DNA of 64,000 nt, from NCBI GenBank assembly GCA_003993805.1, contig RSEF01000006.1, forward strand, positions 30,047,165 to 30,111,164. Reading direction: 5' to 3'. Below, piece after piece: positions 13,201 through 25,200 of this stretch; the first letter of the stretch is position 1, and each line of letters opens with the position of its first letter. The position numbers and the translations under genes are program-made. This stretch comes from Himantopus leucocephalus (lineage: Eukaryota; Chordata; Aves; Charadriiformes; Recurvirostridae). The notes beneath the pieces were generated by a model. That model was not told the DNA's origin, searched no databases, and saw only the letters and a program-made list of their open reading frames with translations.

Positions 13201-16200
13201 TCACCCTCTCTCCAGTGCTGCACCACTCACGCGAGGGCTTTACGCACCGCTGTGTCGCGAACCGATCGCTGCTGCAAAGAGAAGTGAATCCTGTCAAGCC
13301 CGTCTCAATTTGTGGCCCATCAGGTGTAATGCCCTTCTGCAGCGCTCGCCTAAATTTGCCTGATGCAGCAGGAAAGCAACAAAGCCTTGGGAGCGCCCCC
13401 AGCTAATTGTGCACCGCGGGCTCGGAGAGGGAAGCGTTCCTCGCTGACCCCCGAAGGCAATCAGCTTATGCCCTGAAGCGTGCAGGTTGATATCCCGTGT
13501 AACTAAAGGGACTTAATGACTTCGCATAAGCTTTAAGTCTAGCAGTATAACCTGCATTGCCGGCACCGGCTGCAAAAGCGTTTGATAGCCCGGCCGCACT
13601 TGTGTGAGCGCCACAAGGCTGGCTCCTGCTGCCCCCACGAAACCGATTTTGGAGCTTCCCCTTGCTCTGGCATCCAAGGTTGACGCAGTTTTCCACCTGG
13701 GAGCACAAGCGCACCTCATCCACCAGCGAGTAACTTTAAAAACAGCGAGCCGCTACCAGGTCATGTCTCACGGTGCAAAGATTAATTTGGAAACTTTGAT
13801 CTCTCGGAAGACAGGAGCAGGTAACTCCTGCGCAGAGAAGCAAGCTGGTTTCAGCAAGCACCTCCAAGGGCTCTCACTTTTTTCTGGGATCCCTGTGGTT
13901 TTTGTATCAGGTGCTACCATGGGAAAGGCTCACAACTAAATAATCAGCAAAATAAAGACTTTAAACGTAAACTTCTCTGGGTACCCTGGGACCAGTCGAT
14001 TAGGAACATGTCATTTGCTGTGAGGCACACATTGCAGTTCAGTGTGGAGGCAGGAGATGTCTTGCTAGCAGAGAGGTGAAGAATTCAGAGCTTTTGGTGG
14101 AATCTTTTCAGAGAATGGTTTCCCAGGCTAAAAATACAACATGTGTTGCATGTGTGCTCCAGATGATAATATGCCCCGCTTTCATTATACTGCAACCATG
14201 GCCTTGGCTGAGAAATACAATGTCATTGCTGGAAAAGCCACTTTCCCTTGAAGTTCAAAGACTGTCACTACCCAAGATGGTTGCAGGCAAAAATCTGGCC
14301 GATTGTAAGAGCATCAGAACTGTCGATTCCCTCCTCCTTTGGCGAGAAGCCCAGACAAAGGTTCCCACTGAGAGCTGTCAGCAGGATCAAGGGGTTCACT
14401 ACGAAAAGGCAGTAGTTGTGTCTGCCCTCATGGCTCCTTCATGCCTTATGTCAGCCGTGGATGGAAGTTGATCAAATATCCATCCTCGTTCTCCAGTTCA
14501 TCCCCATCCCACCTCCTTCTCGGCTGCAAAGCTGTGACTGCACAGAAGAACAAATGAAAGGGGCAATATTTGTTTTGCTAGCGTAGAGGCCGCTTCATGG
14601 CAAGACGCAGGAGAATTTGCACAACTTAGTGCAATTAAGTGAATAGGCCAATTCCTACCGATGCAGTTTAATGTTTGAACTCCTGTAGTGCTTTGTTGCA
14701 AGGTGTGTGTGTGCGTAGTTGGTAGTTTTCATCCCTCTGCTCATCTGTCAAGCCAGCTTGGGTAGCTACACTGTTTTCTCTGTTTTGCACACATGTAAAT
14801 TCACAGCCTAACCCTGGGTTGTCGCCTTTGAGCTGCCTGTTTCTCCACCTGCTTTTGTGTTTTAATTATTCATTTTGATTGTAATAAGGGGTAGCAAATG
14901 TACCCGAGACACAATCAACAGTTCAGCTGCAGAATGCCCTTGGCAGCTGTAAATAATTTCCCTTGAATTTGGGGTCAAATCTTCCTGGCTTTATTCAGAA
15001 AGAATCACCAGAGATTAACTGGACATTTTTGTCTGAGAAAGAGCCATAGGATTCTGTCCTGAGACCAAGAAAGCTCATGGTTCTGGCATTACTGCTTGAA
15101 ATCTATTACATTTCATTAGTTGCTCTTTCTTGAGGAGTTGAAATGGAAAAATGGAGAGTATCATCTATCTGCAGCGTTTAACCTTGGTACAAAGCCTAAT
15201 TAGCAAAGTTTTGATGGTTCTTTGGAGAAACGAAGCTTTAGTGAAGTGCTAATCATTACGATGATGACGACAACAAAGGTCAGGTGAAATTAGGATATTT
15301 TGAATTTGAGCCATTCCTCCACCACTTTTTCTAGAAGCCCTATAAATGTTACTGGCTCCACACTCAGCAATGCACCGGTACCCATATAAAATGTCTCTCC
15401 CAGATATTTTTTTTTTTGCAGCGTTTCTTTTTTATGAGCCTAAAGTAATAAAATTCAAAATTGCTCTCCGCAAATTCTTCCACCTTCGTCCCCCGTCTCC
15501 GCGGACCTGCTACGAACAGGATCCAGCGATTTTATTCCCTCTTGAGAGAGCACACAAAGTATCGGTGTCGAGCTGCAGCAAGGAGACTGTTTGGTGAAAC
15601 CAGCCCCACAGCCTAATTTCTTCTCTCTCCCTCCCCCCCACACCCCGCATCCTCCTCCTTTTGTTTGAATCCTGCTCCTGGCTGGGTTCAGTATTGCACC
15701 TCGTCGGAAGGACAAGATCCTCCTCTGCTGGCCATGAGCAATACGGCACGGCAGGCAGGAGGCCCTGCCTGCACTGCCCCTGCCTGCACCCCCTCCTGCA
15801 CCCCCATCCTGCAGCCCCCATCCTGTGCCCCCCCCTTCTGCATCCCGCACCCCGCATCCTGCATCCCGCACCCCGCATCCTGCATCCCACGCCCCCCATC
15901 CCGCATCCCACCTCCTGCAGCCCCTCAAGGCAGGGAGGAAAGAGTGAGCTCCCACGTCCCCCCAGCCCACATCCCACCTCCTGCAGCCCCTCATGGCATG
16001 GAGGAAAGGACAAGCTCAAGCCAGCAGAAGGGGTTTGAAGGTGGCACATCACTGGGAAAGCTTCATGCAGGGAGCCAAAAGGCTAAAATTTGACCCTGTG
16101 CTGGCTCGCGGGGGTGAAAATGCTTCAAGACCAGTGTGGTCCGGTGCGTGGTCCAGTGGACGTCAAAATGGAGGACAAAACTCTCCACACCGAGATGTCA

Positions 16201-19200
16201 GCTCTGCCTGGGGTCTTGTCCCCTGTGGCTCTGCTGTTGCAGCTTGTGACAGGCACATGAGGGGGAAAAGCTCCATGACAAAACAGGACACTGCAGCCTT
16301 ACAATAAAGATTGGGTTTATCTCTTGGACTCTCTGTGCTGGGTGCTCCAGGACATTTGTTCCCAGTAACATTTGTACCGAGGCAGCAGACAGAGGCTTTC
16401 ATCCAAAAGTGGGAATCAAAATTTGGGACTCAGCTACCCCGAGCACTGCCTGCTCCGAAGGATGTTACGAGAAACCCGCCCATTTTCTAGGGCACCAGTT
16501 TATTGCAAGAGGGAGTTTAGGGTATCTGCCCTCCTGCAGTCAGCTCTGCCCATGGAGGAGTGCTTGGACGGGAGGTGTAGGTGGGTAACCTGGAAAAGAA
16601 AGCAGTGTAGCAAAGTGCTAGGTCTCACATCTTTTCTTGGTATGTGAGATATCCCCTTGGGCGCTGTGAGACTATCATCCCTGCTCTACAGCTCGGGGAA
16701 ACTGAGGCACAGAAGAGCGTGATGCAGTCACGTCCTGCACCTCGCTCAGCCTAGGCTGAAACCCTCTGGCATTCCCGTGCGGTGCCAAGGGCTGCCCCGA
16801 GTGCAGGGAAGGTTTAGCAACCTCGCTGAAGTCAAACCCTTCTGCCCTCAAACCCTTTCCAACCCCATCAGGCAAAGAGCACAGCGGGGCACGGCGGAGA
16901 GCTGGGGATGGAGGTGAAATACTGCTTGCTTCATCCCGCTGCCGTGGCTGCTCCCTTGTTCTTTGTTTCATCTATTCCTCCAAAAGAAAGGAGTGCACTT
17001 GCAGGGTTTGTTTTGGTCTGTGTTTATGGATGAATGCTACCACTAATTATAAGTGGAGCAATTAGACCTTTTCCTTCCACAGTCTCCATTGGGGTCTGGC
17101 AAAGGATCTGACGAACCCTGTACCTGCACTCAGGAAACGCACGCACCCAGGGCAGAGCTTTCACAGCCTTCTTATTTACCGTCATCTCTGCTCTCATTCA
17201 GGAGGGGCAATCGCGTGAGTGTGTGTGTCCTTCCAGCTGCAAAGGATTTGGTTTTGTGTGTGTGTGTGTGTGTGTGGCTCACTTCAGTGCACCTGGGAAG
17301 GGGCTCCGCTGAGCCGATCGGGGGACATCGCTCTCATTAAAGTCGGTGGGAAGGGGAGCGCTGGAGCGTCTGTTCTCCCTGGCTCAAACACAAGAGGGAC
17401 GCAAACGTGCCTGAAGCAAAAACTCATTTATATATTCCAGATAATATTCGCAAATGTGAATTCTGAGCTTTTTTTCTCCTGTTTCTTATTCATTGCTTCT
17501 GATTCATTCGTTCTTAGTCACAACCAGTGTTAGCTGAGAATCTCTTTCTTCTATATACCATTTATAAATGCACAACTGAACAAGGTGTATATTTATGGTT
17601 AATTGTATCTGTAGCAATGCGTAGGTGCACATAATCGTATGTGAGTGTGTGTGCATGTATATTGTCTTGATTAGGAGTGTTAAATTATTTGGAAATATGT
17701 TTTCTTCTGACAAATCGTGTGAGGGATGAAGAATAGTGGCTCAAAATCTCCTTCTTTACACCCGCTGTTAACACACGTATTCTCATCACAGGCAGGTAAT
17801 CCTGTCCGCAGAGGGGATTTAAAGCACGCGGGAAAGCGAGCTGAAATCTTCACGCGGGAGATGCATCCCGGTGTGGAGTCTGTGTGCCTCCTTTCAGACC
17901 ATCCTCACTCACACTCTTCAAAGGCTGAGAGCTGTTTTCCTTCTTCTGTTCCCTTTTGTCGCTTGCCCTTGATCATGAGCCAAACAGGAAAGGCTGGAGC
18001 CCCACGTCGGAGGTCAGACACATGGCATTTCCTCACGGGAAGAGCCAGAAATGTTCTCCTCCATCCAAAGGTTGTTGACAGCCTTCCAGCTCAGAGGTCC
18101 AGATCCCACCGGCTGCACCAGGCATAGGCTCCCGGGCCGTGCCGAGCTGCCCGACCTCCGTTTTTCCTGGCCGGACCACGTCCCAGCTTCCAGCTTTGGC
18201 AGCTAGCTGGAGCGTGACCTCTCTCCATATCTCAGAGAAGTTAGACAAATAGTCCGTGGTCACTTAATAAGCAAAGAGGCAATTTAACTTGTTCAGGACA
18301 AGCTTTTCCCAAAGCACACCAGCACTGCGGTTTGGGCTGGGTGCTCAGAAACGCCAGACCTCCCACACGGGTTGTTGGGAGCAGCGGACGTTTTTAGACA
18401 TTTTGTTAATCTTTTGAAAGAGCTCTTAGAATCCAGCCCACTTAGCTCCGAAGTGGGTAACGAGCTTATCTCGGTGTCCAACACTGGGGGCAGACAGAAA
18501 CTTTGTGCCATAAACCGAGCTCCGTGCTGGCTTGTGTTTTTCCAGAAACTGACTTTCTGCCCTTTTTTATCTCACGCAGGCTTCCCATTTCTTCTTCCTG
18601 GCTGACCTGCTGAACGGTAAGTGGTTTCGATTTCTTCATTTTAACTTCTGCACACAAAACTGAGAGGCTGGCGACCTGCTCCACCAAAAGCCTTCGCCAC
18701 TGCCCAGCGCTGAATTTTATTAACTTCGTGCACGTTTTTGCTGAGCTTGAAATAAGGCTTGTCATCAAGTAGAAAGTCTGTTTGGCTTTGGACAAGTAAC
18801 ACGGTGAGCGCTTTCAGACCTCCACGCGTGCTCTGTGTCGGTGCAGGAGACAACGCTGCATCGGGGTCCCAGCCGGGAGCGTGTCTGGCCCGCTGGAGCC
18901 CAGAGCAGAGGTACAGCAGCAGCACCAATGTGCAGCTGATCATGGGGTACTCCTAGACTGCATCTGCAACTCACAGCTCCGTTGCAAGCCAGGACTTTTC
19001 TGCCACTCTGTGGCCTCATGCGCTCAGCACAGCTTTGGGGACCCATGGGTGACACAGTGGGTCACGGGCTGGAGGAGAAGTCATGATGCTGGGCTGCAAA
19101 CCTCACAGAAGGATACGTGAAGAGTCTATCTGTGCATGCAAACTGAAGGTCAAATAAATGAAAGCTAACTTTCCCTTGCAGCGTACAACTAACTGTGGAA

Positions 19201-22200
19201 CTTATTTCCACAAGGTTTTGTCCAAAGTGCAAGAAAGTTCAAAAAGTGTTTACAAGCTCATGCAAGTAAAAATCATTGAAAGTTACGTAGCATTAAGATG
19301 TTGATAAGAGGAAAGCTGGGATGACTGTTGCGTGAGGATCTGTAGATATTGGGTGAGGATTTTTTCATCCCTTTGCAGCCTACTTGATCCACGTAGAGGA
19401 TTATGGTTTTATTGCTAAGTTTAGTATTTTTGCAGGTAAGCCCTGCTCCTCCTTTTCTTGATTTCAGTGGCTCTTAGATCTGAGGTTATAATTTATAGCT
19501 AATAAAGTATTACATTAATTTTGCTCCTTTTCCTGAAAAAAAAAAAAAGTGTGGCTTTTACTCTGCATTCATTATTCAGCCACATTCCTGTTTATTTCAG
19601 TGGCATTTTGGCTTCCAGGTCAAACCTGCAAGTCCTTGTAGCCTTGTAGCTCATACAGCACTGCTTCTTTCCCCAAATCAATGTTGTTCGTATAACCCGA
19701 TGTGTGTGGAAAACAAATTTCCAAATCATTCGTGCATCTGAGCTCGGTATTTAGCTTCCGCAATTACTTGACCACAGAGCCGTGCACCTGGCTTCAGGCT
19801 TTAAGGACAAGGCTTGTGCAAACTGGCTGATTTGCTTTTCACACTTTCTTAATTCGTTCCCCCTCCCTATGCTTTATGGTCCTTACCCCTGTCCCTCCGC
19901 TGTCCCTGCAGCCTCCCGCTCCCCAGCCTCCTGCGAGCCCCCGCTCCCGCAGCCGGCATCGGCGCCTTCGCCCAGCGCCCATCCCTCTGAGGAAAAGGCA
20001 CTGCAAATCTGCTTTTAAGTAACAGCCACAAAGCTATTTGAAAGGCTTGCTGCTCTCACTTCTTTTGCAATTTCTTTCTGAAGCAGCAGATACTCGCAGC
20101 CGCAGCCCGCGTGGAAAGGAGGAAATACCGTGAGGTCTCGTCTCCGCAGAATTAACTGGGGGACATCTCGGTATTTAAAATACAGTCAGGATTTCAGCCT
20201 CATAAAAATAACACTACATTATTCTCAGAGCTGGAGACAAAAAGTATTTAGAAAGGTGGCAGGAAAACTCGTCCTGCTTAAATTAGGCCAGATTTCAGTC
20301 AATCCCCAGAGGTTCAGAGAGCTTGAATAAACGCTGGGTACTTTCTGGCGCTCTTGATGTGTGTTGGCAATAGACTTTAACTTTGTACATCACTCATCTT
20401 GACAACTGCAGTCCAACAAAGTTACCTCGCAATTCAGGTCACTCGATGGCATCCTAATGCATCACTTTCCCACTCGGAACATTAGTCATGACTTGATCCA
20501 GCGAAGGTTTTGAAAACAGTGTGACTGCCGGTGTTGGGATATCTGTTCTCTCCGTAACAGAGAGCCCATGTAAGCTAATGAACAAGGGGATATTGATCAG
20601 AAATCCATCGCTTGATTGGCAGCTCTTGGCAATGTGAAAAACTGCAGATGAAAGCTTGAGCAGTTTAAAAGATCACCCAGACCTCAAAGCTGATTTGAAG
20701 CTTTAAAAGTCAATCTCTGCCTATCAATTATGGGGGGATTTTTTTGTACTACACAGAGGAAAGTTATTCTTTGAAAATTTGCATGCAGGATGTCTAATTT
20801 AATTTCATGTAATAGTCACATTTCAGTGACAAATGTCAGATCACTGCTTTTTTTAAGCATGTTAAGGTTTTCCAGCACTTACAAAGAATGAACACTCTGA
20901 TTTAGTAATATGTTTAAATCAACCAGTGTATCAGACTTTGTGCGTTAATTATGTGCTCAGATAAAAAAAAGTGTTGTTTTTGCTTTACTAAACCTATGGC
21001 TTGTTATGAATAATTAAAAAAATGGAATGGGAGCACTTCTTAAATAAGAGATGTGGAAGCCAAATAGTTATTTAGTGTCGAAGCAATGATAAACAAGAAG
21101 ACATCTTTTAGTTTGATGTCGTGTACCCAAGTCAGGGTTTTCTGTTCCTTGTTTTTCACTGCTTTGTGCAGCTGGGGAGGACACGGAGTAGCTGGGAGAT
21201 GGGAAGCATCACTCCAGTGACCTGTAGAAGCTATTTCTCTTTCACAGTTTCACGAAGAGGGATGGTGGTGGAGAAAGGAGGGACGCTGGTGATTTCTTAG
21301 GTCGGTCGCACTCCCACGTCACCTTGGTTGGTGTCCCAGCCAGGCAGCTCAGCTCCCCGACTCCCACTATCCACACGGGGTACCAGGGTACCCAAAAGGG
21401 TTTGCTGAGGTTTTCTGAGCCCTTTACACATATGCCCTTAACTCCATGGCTTGGTTATAAAGATTGACTTAACGGTAATTGCCAGCCCATGAGTGGGTTG
21501 CTTGCTGCCACCCACTCGACCTCAGCCCTGGCCACCCAAAAGTGCCCTCCTCGAGGGCTGCCGGGTGCCAGCCCGGCCTCAGGTGTGCATTAGCTTGTCC
21601 CAAAACTGCCCGGGGGTCATCTGCCCCCTCTGTGCAAACGGGGGTCTGTGCTCCTCCACCTCGCAGAGCTGCCAGAAGCGGATGTCCTGCAAAACATGAA
21701 TTCCATCTTGGCTAGCTTGGGGTTTACAGCAGAGATAGACTTAAAATAGTCCATAATGGGTGAACAAGTAATTTTACAAGTGCTGTTAACAACCAGTTAC
21801 TCCATTGCTAAGAAATTATGCCAAGGTTACTAAATGAAGTGACAGTATTGTAATTTCTTAACACCATACTTACACTGAGCCGTTGGTTTAAAAATGGTGG
21901 TAGATGCTTCTACAATGGCTTAGCTGTTTATGCTCATTCGGAGCACTTGTTTTTCCTCTATCAACACAAGAGAGTCCTCACCAGCCTCTGTGAAGCACGC
22001 TGGGCGTGTTTGCAGTCTGGTTTTGGCAGCCGTAACTCCCTTGTTCATCCTTCACAAATTTCAACAGGTATATCTTTCCTATGCAAAGGGCTACCCCCTC
22101 CGTCAGAATATTTCTTTAAAGCATCTGTGGAATAAAAGCCAACACTCCCCACTAAGATTTTGAAAATAAACAGGGGGAACAAAATCAGACTCCATCAGAC

Positions 22201-25200
22201 AACTCCCTCAAACTCAAGTCCATTTGCAAAATCTCCCCTCCGACACAGTGAGCTCGCAGGCTGCATTTCAGGCAAAGCACTCTTTTTGTTTTCCTTTCTT
22301 AACTACATCACATTAAATTTAATTTTGTTCACTGTAGACAATGTCCTTATCTTCCAGCGAGATCCTTCTGTTCCTCAGCAAGGCACACACTTCTGCAACA
22401 CTTGCACACTGTCGAGACTCAGCTCCTGTGGAAATAATGAGCTGAGGAAAAGGAGTCTTGACTTGACATAGCAATAAATGAGGTGAAACTTTCCTCTTTT
22501 TTTTTTTTTTNNNNNNNNNNNNNNNNNNNNNNNNNNNNATGTAGGAAAAAAAAAGAAGAAAAAAAAGACGGTTCTATTTTAATATGAAATATAAAACACC
22601 CATTGTACAAAAGTGGAATTTCTTTTTTTTTTTTTTTTTCCAGAAGCAAAGAAAGAATAAAGATAAAGGCTGCAAGCGAATGAATGAGGAGAGAAAACTA
22701 AGATAATGCAGTCGATAATCAGTTCAAGGCAGAGCATTATCCATGGGGCCATCGGTCCGGCCCTAGGGGAGAGCTTTTTAAAATGTCTCTGTACGTAGCT
22801 TAGCTTTGCTCATTACCATAGCTTGTCTTTGAAACACCAGAGTGGCTTCCACCGGCAGCAGCCGTACCTGTGCGAGGAGCTGCCAGCCCACTTTAATCAA
22901 CCGACCCCCCCAAACGCGGGCTGGCGAAGCTGCGGGTCCCGCCGGCGCCGGGCCCCCGGGGAGGACGCTGGCTGCTGGGACGCTGCAGGCTGGGCTGAGG
23001 CAAGGGTGGGCTTCTCGGCACGTCTCTGCTGCGCCGGGCCCTCGCTCCTCCGAAGGGTTTTGTGGACAGGGATCCACGTTGGTCTGCAGGCGCCTTGGGC
23101 CCTCGCTCCCCTCCGATTTCCCTCGAAATGGGTTTCTGTGTCCCCACAGGCGCCCGCATGCCAGTGAAGGTCCTGCCTCGCGCTGCAGCAGGGGTGATGC
23201 TGGGGATCAAAGCAGCTGGACAAAGAAAACCCCTTTTTCTCATAGGAACACAAATCTGCTTTTCTCACTGTGCTGGCAACAGCCATCAGCACCTCTCCCC
23301 TGGCTGCGGTGCTGTGCAGGGGGCTCGTGCCTTTGCCTACAGAGCCCCCACCTGTGTCCCCTCCGGCGTGTCCCGGCTGTCCCCGCAGGAGCCGGCTGAG
23401 CATCCAGGGCCCCAGCGCCCTGCAGGAGCGGCAGCGAGGGCAGAGCTGGGGCCAGCGGTGTTCAGGGGTGGCCATGCTGGGTGCTGGGACAGCTCTGCCC
23501 GCGCCAAGGAAGAGCTGAACAGCACCTTTGTTCCTCAGTATGACGCGAGCTCTGGACCCACTGACATCCCAAACGAGCTCAAGGAGAAAAGGAGCGCCCA
23601 TCCCAGGGAATAACTTCTTTCATACCTTCTCTCCTTCTGGCAGTTTTAATTCCTCTGTTCTTCCACCCTCTTCTCACCCCTCCCGACAGACGAGGCTGAC
23701 AACTACGAGTACTACGATGAGTACACGCAACCGGAGCAGGACCCCGTCCTCCAGCAGCAGCCCTCAGACGACCCTGACTGGTTTGAGGCATTTTTTGGCT
23801 ACAGCGATACCAGAAAAGGTACCTCCGAGAGGTGGGCAGGGAGGCGAGGAAGGGGTAAAATCCCAACCCTGCGCTTGCAGCCTCGGCTGCCAGCCTGCTC
23901 TCGAAATGCCTGCATCAAAGGGATGAGTTAGGAGGATTGTTTGCAGTGTTCTCCTTTGTATTTCTCTTGTAAGGAGCCTGTGTTTTATCTCTGGGTTTCA
24001 CAGGATGGATTCTGATCATGCAGAACATTTCTGATTGCTACTACAAAAAAGCACAGGCTTATTTGTCTATAGACACTGTAAGATGTAATTGCTGTTTTCA
24101 TGGGATATATGTTCTGTATTTATGCTGGGAACCAAATGTAGAGCAGGTTTCCTTTTTTTTCTTTCTCTTTTTTCTGAGTTGCAGGGTTTTTTTCTTTTCT
24201 CCTCTTTTTCTGTTTTGCCGAACTTCTGGAGAGCAGGAAAGGATCCTTGAGACTGCTCAGGGAACACAAAAGCAGAGACAGGGAAGTCACCTGTAACATG
24301 CCCTGGGTTATCCCCTGGTACAGAGAAAGCAGAGCTGGTACGTGGCTGCCCCCACACCAATTGCTCCTGGCAGCCTGGAGTGGAGTGGAGAGGTTGAGCG
24401 TGGTGTGAGGAGCTGCACTCAAGTGACTCCCAGCAGGTGCCCGCTCCCTTGCAGCAATAACCACCCAGGGGTATTATACAGTATAATGGTGGTGGGCGGC
24501 TTTTCCGGGGGAGATTTAGTGCCACGTTGCAGCCAGGACAATGCCAAATCCAGACCCCTCCACACTAAGCACATGTGCCCAGGGCCAGCTCTGGCTCTTA
24601 AGTCGCCTGCTTCTGCCGCTGCCATAGAGGCAAATCTGTCCCCGCGCAAAGGAAGAGACTTGCCCCATTACAGCTCCATCGCAGACACGGCAAAGGGAGC
24701 TGAGGAGCTCCAGACCCAAAGCCGTGAGCAGTTACAGCTTGCAACAGGGGCTGCAGCAATTCATAGCTGCCCCCGTGGCTGCTGAGCTGACGTGTAAATG
24801 CGGTACCTGTTACACGGGATGCTGCGGCCAGGAGGGCAGCCTTCTGCAGTCAGAAAATGCAAGAAGAACAAACGGGTGATGGCAGTGGAGAAGCTGAAAG
24901 TAAAGTTGAAAGATCTCCGTCCTTACCCCAGCAGACCCATGCTCCTCCAACCCCTGCAAGAACAACGGGAGGTGTGAAAACAGAGGAAGCAGCTTCAGCT
25001 GTCTCTGCCCCGAGCCGTACGCTGGGACTACGTGCGAGGAAGGTAATCGCTCTGGTGCTAACTTACACTGCTTATTTTGGCCACTGATGTTACCGTTACA
25101 GCTCTGTCAACGGAAGCAAAGAGGGGGCTTTACAAACCCACTGCTTGCTGGGGTGAGGCTTTTGAGAGCCCACCACAGTCATGTTCGTAGGTCTTACACT

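Larger units (their letters stand above)
10277..23689. other. HABP2: HABP2 intron 1, about 13.4 kb, non-coding
   Basis: No further exon was recognised on either strand. It contains GC-rich, CpG-containing blocks near 10,300-10,570, 13,400-13,760, 18,080-18,200, 19,890-20,000 and 22,860-23,520. It also holds a C-rich minisatellite (about 15,776-16,005), a (TG)11 microsatellite at 17,255-17,276, and a 28-base gap at 22,511-22,538 flanked by T and A homopolymers. No CR1 copy was recognised. The intron length and its GC-rich blocks leave room for enhancers or an alternative promoter, but nothing proves one. Confidence 0.6.

Noticed and set aside
15455..16093. Several 125-180 codon open frames on both strands
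   Set aside because: They are produced by the C-rich minisatellite and contain Pro/His/Cys or Gly/Cys repeats only.
22897..23601. 234-codon open frame on the - strand, the longest uninterrupted frame after the CR1-related ones
   Set aside because: It lies in a GC-rich block with overlapping open frames on the other strand, shows no domain or splice context, and has biased residues expected from composition.
23644..23689. An earlier acceptor (CTTCTGGCAG) for HABP2 exon 2
   Set aside because: In the required frame it runs into TAA immediately.
24857..25087. 76-codon + strand open frame over the EGF1 exon
   Set aside because: Wrong frame. The EGF1 cysteine pattern is in a different frame bounded by splice sites at 24,932 and 25,042.
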